From positions 1,364,001-1,428,000 of the forward strand of contig CM057224.1 in the NCBI GenBank assembly GCA_029891385.1: a DNA stretch of 64,000 nucleotides. The letters are read 5' to 3'. The stretch comes from Erythroxylum novogranatense. Taxonomy: Eukaryota; Streptophyta; Magnoliopsida; Malpighiales; Erythroxylaceae. The notes below the pieces were generated by a model, which saw only the letters and a list, made by a program, of their open reading frames with translations, ran no database searches and was not told the origin of the DNA. The translations under genes were made by a program, and so were the position numbers. Positions 34,701 through 45,106 of the stretch are shown here, piece after piece (the first letter of the stretch is position 1; each line of letters opens with the position of its first letter).

Positions 34701-37700
34701 CGCCTAAATGCGGTTTCCGCTGGAGTATCCCATTTAAAATTTCCCTTTTTTAGTAGACAAGTAAGAGGTTGTGCTATTTTCCTGTAATCCTTCACAAACC
34801 TTCGGTAATACCCCGTCAACCCCAAGAACCCTCTCAAAGCTTTGAGAGATGTCGGAATAGGCCATTGTAAAACTGCTTCAATCTTCTTAGGATCCATAGC
34901 AACGCCCTCTTTGGAAATGATGTGCCCCAAGTAGTCAATTCTTAATTTCCCAAAGTTGCATTTCTTTGTATTCGCATAAAAATGATGTTGCTGTAACGTA
35001 TGTAATACCTTCCTTAAGTGAGCGATGTGGCTGTCCCAATCGACGCTATATACCAAAATGTCATCAAAAAAAACTAACACAAACTTTCGGAGGTAGGGTT
35101 GTAATACCGAATTCATGGCACATTGAAAAGTGGCCGGTGCGTTGGTGAGGCCAAAAGGCATGACGAGTGATTCGTAGTGGCCATGATGTGTTCGAAATGC
35201 CGTCTTGGGAATGTCATTTTCATTCATGCGTATTTGATGGTATCCCGTTCGTAAATCGATTTTTGAGAAATACTTTGCTCCGTACAATTCATCCAAGAGT
35301 TCTTCAATTACTGGTATCGGGAATTTATCCGGTATGGTGGCTTTATTCAAAGCCCGATAATCAACGCAAAACCGCCAACTGCCGTCCTTCTTCTTTACAA
35401 GAATCACCGGACTTGAATATGGGCTGTTGCTAGGTCTGATAACCCCAGAAGCTAGCATTTCCGAAACCTGTTTCTCGATCTCATTTTTTTGTAGATGGGG
35501 ATAACGATAAGGTCTCATATTAATTGGATCCACCCCGGCTTTAATTGGGATTTTGTGATCAACAGGTCGGCTAGTAGGGAGGCCTATCGGGTGTGAAAAG
35601 ACTGAATGAAATTCGGTCAACACCTGCTGTAGTTGCTGTTGCTGATGGTAGTCGAGCGTTTCTCCTATGTTGTTGGATCCTTTGTCGTCCATGTCGTTTT
35701 TCTCTGAGCCAAAGAATACCATAACCGCTGCCTCAATTTCGACTATCTTCCTTAATGCCTTGGTGGAAATTAAAGATCTAGAAAGATTAGGATCCCCCTT
35801 CACTGTGACTGTTGACCCTGAATGCGAAAAAATCATGGAAAGATCTTTCCAATTATGCTGCACCTCACCTAACGAAACCAACCAAGTCATCCCCAAAATA
35901 ATGTCCACTCCTCCTAACTCAAAAAGAAAAAAATCTCCTGAATAAACATAACCTTGCATTTCCAGATTTAATCCTTGGCAGCAACCTTGAGATTCTTGTT
36001 TCAGTCCGTTTCCCATTCTCACTCCAAAACTCGCCGTGGCCTGCACTTTCCAGCCCTGTTTCGCAGCCACCTCTTTTGACACGAAATTGTGACTCGCGCC
36101 ACTGTCAATCAACACCACCACAGGTGTTCCATCTATCTTCCCCCAAAGCTTCATAGTTTTGGGTCATCCATCCTCTACTGAGACTTGTGAGAGTTCCATC
36201 CAATCGCACTGAACTTCTTCAGCCGCCTCCCTTGACATTTCGTTGACGTCCAAACCTTCTTCAACCTCTGAAACCACCTCCTCATCTTCTCCTAGAATGG
36301 TCACTCTTAAACTTTTCTCTGGGCATTTATGTCCCGGACCAAAAGGCAATCCACAACGAAAACACCTCCCTTCCTCCTTCCTCTTTAAAAATTCTGGATA
36401 GGGGAGTTGCCTAGACCCACGGTTGTTACGTGACCCTGTGTTCCCATAAACCCCACTCTGAGGATTTGATCCCACCGATGACCCACTACGGTTCGAATTG
36501 TAGGGTCTCCGCTCCGTTCCTCCCATGCTCCTGCCTGGGTCATTACTCGTTGTCCCACTTCCCACCCTCCAAAGGTTGTTATTCCTTGAACTTTGGGAAC
36601 TATGCTATCACAGGCTCAGACGCGATTCGCGAATTGTCCAGTCATGGGTAGATTTCCTCCATACATCACCTGCAGTTCATCCTCGATATCACGAGCTATT
36701 TCCATTGCCCGTAAGATCGTAGTAGGTCGCATGGATCGGACCCGACACCTCACTTCCGGTTTGAGGCCCCCCAAAAAATATCCCAACAGCTGCTCCTCCG
36801 AAGCCTCAGGTATCTGTGCCACCAACATTTCGAATGCCTGCAAATATTCCTCCACCGACCCTACTTGCTGCATGGACGTTAGTCTCTCGTACACGTTTCC
36901 CTGACTGCCTTCACCGAAACGCTGCAACAGAGTAGGGATGAGCGTGTTCCAAGTCAACGTCGGTCTCTTCTTGCGCAGGAAACGAAACCAGTGTACCGCC
37001 GCTCCCTCCATACTGATGAAGGTTAGTCGCATCTTCTCGTCCTCCTTGACGCGGTGGACCTCAAAAAACTTCTCTGCTCGAGCCACCCACCCTAACGGAT
37101 CCGTTCCGTCAAAGATAGGGAGTTCGACTTTCTTGACCCACGGTCGACTCTCGTGGTCCTTCTCAACTTCAAAGTCCTCCTCTTCGCTGGCCTCCGACGA
37201 TGCTTTGTTGCTCGACCCTTGTCGTTGCATCACGTGAGTCAAAAGGGCTTCCAAACGGCCCTTGCCGTTCTTGACTTCCGTCAAGTCTGCGACTTGCTCC
37301 CCCATGGTTCTCTCGATTCTGGCAACAGAGTCTTCCAACTTTCCTACACGTGCCTCCATGGATAGATCCGGCAGGTTGGACCAAATTTGTTAGGTACTGA
37401 TTAACTTAATGGGCTGATGCTTTTAGAACACAGTAGATTAAGAATAGTCGCTCACTATTATTCAGGAAACAATAAGGAAAACCTTCTTAACAAGGGACAA
37501 TCCCTTACAATCTCCGGAATACTTCCGAGAATAATAGTCTAACTACTCTCCCCTTATTCCCTCCTAAACTATATTTTTATATCTCCGCATTCCACTACTT
37601 CTAATAGATATCTAACTCTTTATCTATCTACTGCTAACTACCGGATAAGGTTTATTATTTCCTAACTACTATTATCCCTATTTAACTAGAACTCTAACAC

Positions 37701-40700
37701 TACGGTCTATCTCTATCTTTGTGTTTCCTTGTATAAACTATCCATTTTCCTCCTCTGTTTCCTTTGTTCCTAACACTCTGTTAGTTGTATGATGTGGATT
37801 CATGGATTCAACTACATCAGAATGTTACATGGTAATGGTAACTATTTAGAACATGAATCGATTTTGATCTCATTGATAATAACACTAATCATTAGTCCAC
37901 TCTATTATGAGTGGCTTATGGTCCAAATTTGGAGAGTGCTGCTGGTATTGAACTGCTTTCTATTATTCAGTTCTTAATTTTTGTCTAGGTGATTTTCCTC
38001 AAGAACGGCATTCTATCACCATGAACATGATGAGAATGATAGTAAATGTTGTGGAAAACATATTCCTTCTTGCTTCACTTCCTAGATGGGAATCAGGACC
38101 TGAAATAATCAAAACTATCACTAAATCTTTCAGCTGGTGAAAGAATATTCTTTCATGGCATGACCACAAATTTATCAGTTAAGATTTTGTATTTTTATTC
38201 TAGCAAGATCTTTCCTCAAAGTACTGCAGTTACTGCAGAATAACTTGTAGTGTTATTCCTGATTTTCTTCTTGCTTCACTTCCTAGATGGGAATCAGAAG
38301 GACCTGAAATAATCAAAACTATCATTAAATCTTTCAGCTGGAGAAAGCATATTCTTTCATGACATAACCACATATTTATCAGTTCAGATTTTTTATTTTT
38401 ATTCTAGCAAGATCTGTCCTCAAAGTACTGCAGTTACTGCAGAATAATTTGTGATGTTATTCCTGATTTTCTTCTTGCTTCACTTCCTAGATGGGAATCA
38501 GAAGGACCTGAAATAATCAAAATTATCACTAAATCTTTCAGCCAGAGAAAGCATATTCTTTCATGACATGAACACAAATTTATCAGTTAAAATTTTGTAT
38601 TTTTATTCTAGCAAGATCTGTCCTCAAAGTACTGCAGTTACTGCAGAATAACTTGTTAGTGTTATTCCTGATTTAATTTGTATGTTGGTGTTTCCAGGTC
38701 ATTAAGCCAAGTGTTGTTGGTGGATTTGAAAAATCAGCATTAATTGCAAGATGGGCGCAACAGAAAGGAAAGATTGCTGTCATAAGTGCATCGTTTGAAA
38801 GTGGCCTGAGTTTGTCCACTTACATTCTATTCTCCGTTTACCTGGAGCTACAGAATGCAAGTATATGCACACTAATGAGTCGTGAACTAGGCCCATCTGT
38901 TGCCCATGGTCTTGGAACTTTCAAATGGCTTAAGGAAGATGTGGCATCTGAACCTCTTGCTTTTAGTCGTGACCCTCATAATGGTTGCATGGGAGCATCT
39001 GTTGGTGATGCCATTCAGTTTCTGCAGAAGTTTCAACTCAACCAGAATATTATTCACAAAACTTTTATTGGGGAGGAAGCTCAAAGATATTATTTTACAG
39101 TGAACATGAAAGGTTTCTCTTTTTCCATCAAAGTGCACCAGGTTGGGCAGAAAAGAGATGCAAGTACTCAAAAGGTTCCTTTTGCCACAACACTGCACCT
39201 TTGAACGTACTTGATATCAGTCTATATATATACATATATATATATATATATGAACACTTGAGTTCTTTTACACAAACACGTCGAAGTCTTCTGGAAACAT
39301 TTAATGAGTCTATATATGGCACTTCCAATTTCTATGCTAATGTAACCGTCAATGATGTTCTTGCTTTCTTACCACTGTGTCTTCTTCTATAATAGAGCTA
39401 TTACTGGTTTTTATCTGTGTGATTAATAATTATGACTGGAGAATATGTCAACGAAATAATCAATTACACAGGAATTATTGTGCCTTTCAGGACCATGTTG
39501 TTGTATTTCTTCATGGCTTTCTTGGAACTGGTGATGATTGGATCCCTATTATGAAGGCCATCTCTGGATCTGCTGTTTGCATTTCTATTGATCTTCCAGG
39601 TCACGGGGGATCCACAGTGCAATCGTATGATGGTAAAGTGAAAGGGGAAACAACTTTTTCGGTTGAAATAGTGGCAGAGATGTTGTATAAGTTGATTCAA
39701 CAGATAGCTCCCGGAAATTTCACCATTATTGGTTATTCAATGGGTTCGAGGCTTGCACTGCACATGACTTTGAGGTTTGGTGATAAGGTAAATTTCTGAG
39801 ATTTGAGAACTCAACCAGCTTCCTTTTGGAAATTTGTGATTTCATTGGCTACTAACATCATTATTTAGATTAATGGAGCTGTTATTATATCTGGAAGCCC
39901 TGGACTGAAAAATGCAACAGCCAGGAAAGTTCGTAAGGCTAAAGATGATTGCATAGCACGATGCTTAGCTGTTTATGGTTTGCAAGTGTTTCTGAACAGC
40001 TGGTATTCTGGAGAGCTCTGGGAAAGGTGAATTCTTAAGTTTCTTCTTTTAAATATATGAAGCTTTAGGTTATTGTTAATTTTATGCTTAACAACAATCC
40101 TTGTAAGAATATGGCATGGATTACTTGTTTGACAGCTTCAGGAACCATCCTCGTTTTGGAGAAATAATTGCCAGCCGTCTGCTGCATGATGATGTGCAGA
40201 GTCTTGCAAAAAATCTGTCTGAAATGAGCATCGGAAGACAGCAGTTAAGTTAACTGAGACTATTGACGTGCTTCCGTCTTTTCTTTTTATTATGTTAGTA
40301 TACTTACCATCTCCTCCTTTTATATGATCAAAAGCATTTCTTTGACAAATTCCATGTGAAAGGATAAAATGGATGTCCATACTTGGCGTGTATCTTTCTT
40401 CATACATTTTTCTTGTTTGACTTAAGGTATAATTCACGAAGGCCCATGTTCATCATTTAATGTATCATACGCGGACACCCATATTTAGTTTTGATATCCT
40501 TTACCCATCTATGATATGCTGGTGTAAATTAAAGTTTTGCGGTAGCTTTCTTCAGTGCCCATTAAAATGCACAGACAGCCCCTCTTTAAAATTTGGTAGT
40601 CCCTGTCAAAAATAAAGGTCTAGCACTGGATTTTCACAGCAAAGAGTAAGCAATTGGCTAAAATAAAAACATCTAAAACAGAATTTACACTTAATACAGG

Positions 40701-41136
40701 TAGTCCCACATTGAATGTAATATCTTCTGCTGCCAACTATTTTACTTGGTTGTGTATCCATTAACTGGTGGAATTTCTAACAAGCATTTTATGCTTCGAA
40801 GTTCTGCAACTTCAGCTGTTTGTGTTAAATGAATTATGATACTGGTAATTTACTTCGTTTCATTTCACTTCATCCTGACATTATAGACCATTGTGGGAAG
40901 ACTTGAAGCATTGCGCCACACCCCTTCTGATCGTTGTAGGGGAGAAAGATCGGAAGTTCAAGGAAATAGCATACCAAATGCGTGAGACAATGGACAAAGC
41001 TGGTAAAGGCAGAGATGTTATGGAGAATGATGCTTTAGAAATCATAGAGGTTCCCAACTGCGGGCATGCTGTTCATCTGGAGAACCCTCTCTCTGTTGTT
41101 AGTGCAGTGAGACAGTTTCTAACCAGATTAAACTAG
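23120..41136 (+). CDS. PHYLLO: PHYLLO: plastid SEPHCHC synthase / MenD / OSB synthase / MenH fusion, complete
   Basis: A single multifunctional enzyme for phylloquinone (vitamin K1) synthesis, converting isochorismate to o-succinylbenzoate in plastids. By eye I place 28 exons: 23120-23308, 23387-23596, 23754-23971, 24218-24335, 24515-24631, 24955-25032, 25440-25499, 25659-25724, 26161-26265, 26336-26530, 26659-26757, 26876-27448, 27888-28112, 28714-29016, 29715-29782, 29868-30026, 30413-30538, 30626-30757, 30842-30959, 31048-31203, 31352-31594, 31710-31877, 32165-32308, 38698-39174, 39491-39787, 39869-40026, 40136-40243, 40887-41136. All use GT/AG and sum to 5160 nt, exactly 1719 codons plus TAG, close to the length known for Arabidopsis PHYLLO. 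The first 60 residues are Ser/Leu/Lys-rich like a transit peptide; an in-frame second Met at 23165 could be the true start. No stop interrupts the joined frame. A Gypsy element fills most of intron 23. Confidence 0.95.
26161..30757 (+). other. PHYLLO module 2: MenD (SEPHCHC synthase)
   Basis: Exons 9-18. A thiamine-diphosphate enzyme joining isochorismate and 2-oxoglutarate. Visible hallmarks are APGSRSSPLA, the FDERSLAFHAVGFARG segment with the cofactor-activating Glu, TSGTAVSNL, LLLTADRPPEL, and GNRGASGIDG in exon 14 for the diphosphate/Mg side. The end has INNKGGAIFSLLPIA. The exon boundaries give an uninterrupted frame. Confidence 0.93.
32420..32807 (-). repeat. Left (3') LTR of the Gypsy element
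   Basis: 388 bp, TGTTAGG...CCTAACA. It is nearly identical to 37388-37775, and the GC-rich polypurine tract (CAGGGGGGGTAT on the minus strand) abuts it at 32808. Confidence 0.95.
32770..33381 (-). pseudogene. Gypsy integrase C-terminus with chromodomain
   Basis: It contains GDWVYLKIRPHRQGSM and LSARYYGPYLV (the GPF/Y module). It ends with a chromodomain-like WLIHWQGKPLEEATWE segment, which in chromoviruses directs insertion to marked chromatin. It is separated from the integrase core by a frameshift near 33400. Confidence 0.9.
33432..36154 (-). pseudogene. Gypsy pol: protease, reverse transcriptase, RNase H, integrase
   Basis: One 599-residue frame (36154-34355) carries protease (LIDSGASHNFVSKE), reverse transcriptase (YHQIRMNE, MPFGLTNAP, the catalytic VFFDDILVYS) and RNase H (VECDASGTGIGAVLMQ). 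After a frameshift the integrase (34382-33432) shows the zinc part (HTTPTGGHSG, CHTCQRNK) and the DDE core, with first Asp in SMDFIVGLP and the Glu region near GQTEVVNRT. Where intact relatives have the second Asp in SDRD, the sequence reads SIVSGPRSSF, so that Asp is absent. Confidence 0.92.
36164..37359 (-). pseudogene. Gypsy gag with zinc knuckle
   Basis: The start MEARVGKLEDSVARIERTMG begins a coiled-coil-rich capsid, continuing with the retrotransposon gag motif WFRFLRKKRPTLTW and VEEYLQAFEMLVAQ. A stop (TGA) near 36616 splits it from the part holding the knuckle CFRCGLPFGPGHKC (near 36340). Confidence 0.88.
37388..37775 (-). repeat. Right (5') LTR of the Gypsy element
   Basis: 388 bp, with the same ends as the left LTR. 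This copy would drive minus-strand transcription, antisense to PHYLLO, from within its intron. Confidence 0.95.
38060..38672 (+). repeat. 203-bp tandem triplication in PHYLLO intron 23
   Basis: Three adjacent copies start near 38064, 38267 and 38470 with the shared opening TTGCTTCACTTCCTAG. Each contains GGACCTGAAATAATCAAAA, TTCTTTCA and TCAAAGTACTGCAG-TTACTGCAG. They are highly similar and end about 25 bp before the exon 24 acceptor. Expansion of intron sequence by unequal exchange is the simplest origin. Confidence 0.9.
39491..41136 (+). other. PHYLLO module 4: MenH (SHCHC synthase, alpha/beta hydrolase)
   Basis: Exons 25-28. The fold starts with FLHGFLGTGDDW. The nucleophile Ser is in IGYSMGSRLAL, the acid in VGEKDRKF, and the His in CGHAVHLENP, so the triad is complete. 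It removes pyruvate from the MenD product, making the MenC substrate. Confidence 0.93.
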
Positions 41137-41873
41137 ACTCATGTGGGAGAGCAGAACTACATAATGCGTCACCCTCTCCTGGCAATAGTTGACAACTTCC
41201 ACACATCAATTTCGTATGTTTCACGTCACGAGACTTATTTGAAGCTTTCAAAGCTTACTTTAATGATCTTTCCAATAGCCACTGAGTCTAGTTTAACAGA
41301 GATTGAACAACAAAGCGTGCCAAATCATTTGAGCTCTGCTCATGCTCCTTGTTAAAGGTAAAACTTAGATGGTTGAAGTGTTTACCTCTATTGGTTCTGA
41401 AAGATATTTATGTGAATCACATGCTTGCCTTACATTTAAACACGAAGTGTTTGGTTACATTCTACTATTCTATTGGTTTTGATCTCTTCGTTCATCTGAT
41501 TATTGTTTATTAAGAGATGTGATCTCATTCTAGGGAATTCTGTAAATATTCTATTGGTTTTTATTTATTAAAGTTATTCTCAAAGGCATTTTGCTTCTCA
41601 AATTCTCATTTTTTGGAAAACAACTTCCTAATATTAAGTTATATATCATAGATGCATTTGTTAGCATCTCTTATGTCAATACTGAATCTCTCAAACTACT
41701 GTAAAATAGTGAAATGAACCCATCCATTTAGGTATCAACAAGTCCTTTTCTATATGCACAATTTATGAAAACATGGATTTGATTATTGTTTACTGATATT
41801 CAGAAATAAAATCCACTCATTTTTTTTCTGATATGTGGAACAGACTGGTGAGATGGACATCACATACATTCAA
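41137..41873. other. 3' UTR of PHYLLO and convergent spacer
   Basis: Non-coding. PHYLLO ends at 41136 and the first cysteine-rich gene converges from the other strand. AATAAA-like signals (near 41806) and T-rich runs are present. No further gene is seen. Confidence 0.5.
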
Positions 41874-42445
41874 CTAATTGTTCCTGGAGTGTGGATTAGT
41901 GGATACTTCTTCCCCGCTAACTTTGCATTTGCAGACGCCATGATCACAGATACAAGGACTGCAGAGGTTGTAGCATTCTTCGCTGCCGAAACAGTCCAAG
42001 TCATATCTGCATTTTCCTCTTATATCTACTGCATCTGCAGCTTCTTGAGAACCTACAAAAATTTCATAGAACATGAGACTTTGAATCAGTGAAACTGAAG
42101 ATATTTAACTGATTTCACGTGCAATCAACATGCAATTACTATCTAGCTAGTTTCTTTAAGAAAATAAAATACATAAATATATATATATCTGCCTGCGTAC
42201 GCGCCGGCCGATGCGTGCATGTGTGTGTGTGTGGACGTGCCTGTGCGTATGTGATAGCTGATTTTTATTATAATAAAAAAATATTATTTATAAATTATAA
42301 ATGACCACCACCGACGATCCCCAGGCCGCATTTTCTTGTTTTCAAATGTGATACAGAGAAATTAGAGAAAGTTGCACCAACAATGAGCAGCCACACCCAA
42401 GAGAGCAAGCAAACAAGCCAACTTGAAGGAGGTGGGCATCTTCAT
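41874..42445 (-). CDS. Small secreted cysteine-rich peptide gene, copy 1 (NCR/defensin-like)
   Basis: A two-exon gene model. Exon 1 starts at ATG 42445 and encodes MKMPTSFKLACLLALLGVAA, a signal peptide. The donor is uncertain (near 42396 or 42382, both weak). Exon 2 begins at 42052 after TTTTTGTAG, continuing in phase 1, and ends at the stop at 41874. Exon 2 reads SQEAADAV, then a framework CRYDLDCFGSEEC, CSPCICDHGVCKC: C-x5-C-x5-C-x3-C-x2-C-x-C-x4-C-x-C (eight cysteines), then a polar tail. A TATATATA box lies 50-60 bp before the ATG (42494-42504, minus). It resembles nodule-specific cysteine-rich and defensin-like peptides (C-x5-C at the start, C-x4-C-x-C at the end), which are secreted antimicrobial or signalling peptides. 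The family fit is inferred, not searched. Confidence 0.7.
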
Positions 42446-43506
42446 ACAATCTCTAAAAGGTGATGGATCATCTTAACTCGCACACACACACACATATATA
42501 TATACACAATTGATTGTGTAAGTGTATTTTTAATATTATTGTTAGGTATGGCAAATTATAGAAAGTAACAGTTGTGTTTTCCTATGTGCTCTTTTTCTTG
42601 ACTAACGAGATAAAAGGGAAAGAGTGGGAGAAAGCACGAGGAAGGCCTGATGAGCATTTAATACTGTTTAATTAGAAAAAAAAAGATAGCAGGAATTAAT
42701 GCTAAATGAAGATAACTTCCGTTATAATTTAATGACAACCTCTCTGATCTTACTCTATCCTTAATTTGTTTCCCTCCTGCCCCCTTTCAGATTTTACCAA
42801 TTGATTCTTATACACTTTCTAGGAGTTTTCTTCTTCCTCTATTCCTTAATTATAAGATTTAAAACTAACAGTTTATATTGAATTGACAAGCGTGCGTTCA
42901 GTATCACCTTACAATTGTTGCACTGAGATTGATTGCTCCCCTTTACGAGGAAGTAATCAATTTAAGTTTTCGTAATTTTGCTTTTAAAAGCTACCAAATG
43001 CTCTTCGCTTTTTTTTTGAAAAAAAAAGGGCTATCATTAACTAGTACAAGATCCAACAAAACAGTCTCAATATCGTTTCTATCTCCATACTCGAAACACA
43101 TGACATGAATATCATCGAGAACTAATTAAGTACTATTTATACGATGATTCAATCCAACTCTTAAGCTTAAATCTAATTAATTAAATATAACTTAAATTAA
43201 TAATTTAAAATATTTAGTATAAAGGTTAAGAGAGTGAAGTTTCTTTATAATTTAAGAAATTAGAGAAAACTCATTAATCTTAAAATTTTTGAAAATTTTC
43301 TTTTTTTTATTTTCCAGAAAATCTCTTCTATTAGCTTTTGGTTATAATGATAAAATACACATGGAGTGAATATCATACATAAATAAATTAAACGTTACTT
43401 ACATGAACTCGTAAATTTGAATTGTACTAATTAAACCTGACAAAAATAATTTATTATAATTATTTTAAATCTTAAATTTATTATAATTATTTTAAATCAT
43501 TAATTT
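42446..43506. other. Spacer upstream of cysteine-rich copy 1
   Basis: Apart from the TATA-like box at 42494-42504 and a (CA)n(TA)n run at 42480-42506, it is AT-rich sequence with small tandem duplications near 43440-43500. No gene is seen. Confidence 0.45.
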
Positions 43507-43899
43507 TGTTAAAGGAATCACATATTCTAACCTTTGAAACTCCACAGTACAAGCAAATGTTATGTTAATCCTAAAAATTCGCTAGCCCATGGGTCATGGA
43601 TCACCTATGACCGACCCGTACCCACCAACCCAAATACCCAACACTATCATGTGACTTGTCCCTTTTTTTGCTCTAGCATACCCACTCACTCCACTCTCCA
43701 CCAACATTGTACAAACCTGCGTAGCCACTCACAGCTGCCCTGCAGTGCCACCTACACAACAGAATAACCACCATCTGCAAATGACAGAACAACAACCAAT
43801 GATTTTGCTTTCAGTTTTAGTATAAATGCTCCAGCCATGTACATACTACGGTTATGATGAAATAAGTAAAATTTCTTCATCAAATATCACTTGTTTTTA
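43507..43899 (+). repeat. Left (5') LTR of the gag-only element
   Basis: It contains a probable TATA region (TATAAATG, about 43822) and a following ACTACGG-TTATGATG segment. The partner is 44714-45106. Confidence 0.85.
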
Positions 43900-43938
43900 T
43901 GGTATCAGAGTCAAAGGGTTGGTCCATTTTACCCAACA

Positions 43939-44713
43939 TGTCAAGCATGGAAGAAAGCAGTGAAAACCCTGATTTAGAAAAGTACTTCATAAGTAATACT
44001 GAAAACCCTGGAACCATTCTAGTCACAACTCTCTTCAATGACAACAATTACTTAACTTAGAGCAAATCGATGATGATTGCTCTGTGTGCAAAGGACAAAC
44101 TATCCTTCATTGATGGAACTTGCATACAACCAATGGAGGACAAAAACTTGCTTACCAGATGGAGAATGACAGATTCTATGGTTAAGTCTTGGATACTCAA
44201 CTCCATGACCAAGGAGCTAGGCGATGCATTCCTGTCATTCTCTACAGCAAGGGAACTTTGAGAAGAGCTAAGGGAAAGATTTAGTGAGGCTAACGAACCA
44301 CTCCTGTACCAAATAGAAAGGGAAATCAGTAACCTCAAGCAAGGTAATCTCACTATTTCTGCATATTATACCAAACTAAACAAACTGTGGGATGACCTAG
44401 CTAGTTTGAGCCCAATACCCGAATGCATTTGTGAGGCTGCTAAAGCTATAAATACCAAGGAAAACACACATAGATTGGTGCAGTTTTTGATGGGCCTAAA
44501 TGACGACTATGAATATGTTGTGAATCAAGTTATGCTGATGGAGCCACTGCCTATGGTAAATAGGGCCTTTGCCATGATGCAAACCGTGAAAAGGTAAAAA
44601 ACAGTAAGTGCTAACACTGATAGTCATATGAATGTTGCTATGATGGTAAGACAGACAAACTCTAATGCAAGACGAGGAGGCAGAATCAACAGCAGCAGTG
44701 GAAAGAGGGGACG
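43939..44713 (+). pseudogene. Gag of the non-autonomous Copia-like element
   Basis: The reading starts MSSMEESSENPDLEKYF and goes through the gag motifs MMIALCAKDKLSFIDGTC, RWRMTDSMVKSWILNSM, and LVQFLMGLNDDYEYV. Stops interrupt it after YLT (a TAG near 44057), after FSTAREL (44262) and after QTVKR (44598). An Arg/Gly/Ser-rich tail follows (RRGGRINSSSGKRG). It resembles the gag of the Copia element at 57340-62076 in style but is not the same sequence. Confidence 0.85.
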
Positions 44714-45106
44714 TGTTAAAGGAACCACAAATTCTAACCTTTGAAACTCCACAGTACAAGCAAATGTCATGTTAACTCTAAAAATTTGCTAGCCCATGGG
44801 TCATGGATCACCCATGATCGACCCGTACCCACCAGCGCAAATACCCAACACTATCACGTGACTTGCCCCGTTTTCTGCTCCAGCATACCTACTTACTCCA
44901 CTCTCCACCAACACTGTACAGACCTGCGTAGCCACCCACAACTGCCCTGCAGTGCCACCTACACAACAGAATAACCACCATCTGCAAATGACAGAACAAC
45001 AGCCAATGATTTTGCTTTCAGTTTTAATATAAATGCTCCAGCCATGTACATACTACGGTTATGATGAAATAAGTAAAATTTCTTCATCAAATATCACTTG
45101 TTTTCA
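44714..45106 (+). repeat. Right (3') LTR of the gag-only element
   Basis: Same length as the left LTR, with about 20 or more substitutions by eye. Confidence 0.85.

Larger units (their letters stand above)
32420..37775 (-). mobile_element. Ty3/Gypsy chromovirus in PHYLLO intron 23
   Basis: A 5.36-kb element, opposite to PHYLLO, with a perfect 5-bp target duplication CTCTG (32415-32419 and 37776-37780). The two 388-bp LTRs differ at only four sites by my count (about 1%), so the insertion is young. The order on the minus strand is gag, CCHC, protease, reverse transcriptase, RNase H, integrase and a C-terminal chromodomain, making it a chromovirus. Small frameshifts or stops separate the frames at about 36616, 36160, 34370 and 33400. 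The integrase lacks its second catalytic Asp. The standard initiator-Met primer site is not seen next to the right LTR, where TTTGGTCCAACCTGCC lies instead. Confidence 0.95.
30842..39174 (+). other. PHYLLO module 3: MenC (o-succinylbenzoate synthase)
   Basis: Exons 19-24. An enolase-superfamily enzyme. The catalytic set is complete: the Lys pair in TALKLK at the end of exon 21, metal ligands in RVDANRKW (exon 22), EEPVQDEND and ALDETI (exon 23), and the second catalytic Lys in VIKPSVVGG (exon 24). The last metal ligand and this Lys are on opposite sides of the intron that holds the Gypsy element, so correct removal of a roughly 6.4-kb intron is essential for activity. Confidence 0.93.
43507..45106 (+). 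mobile_element. Gag-only Copia-like LTR element
   Basis: Two LTRs of 393 bp (43507-43899 and 44714-45106) surround about 814 bp. The left LTR is followed directly by a TGGTATCAGAG primer-binding site at 43900, and a GGAAAGAGGGGA polypurine tract precedes the right LTR. The interior encodes only a UBN2/Retrotran_gag_2-type gag. The 5-bp target duplication is a near match AATTT/ATTTT. The LTR ends are TG...TTTTTA (left) and TTTTCA (right). The LTRs are moderately diverged. It is non-autonomous and needs enzymes from a full Copia element. Confidence 0.85.

Noticed and set aside
41835..42092. 85-codon plus-strand frame over cysteine-rich copy 1
   Set aside because: Antisense shadow of exon 2 of copy 1; no domain of its own.
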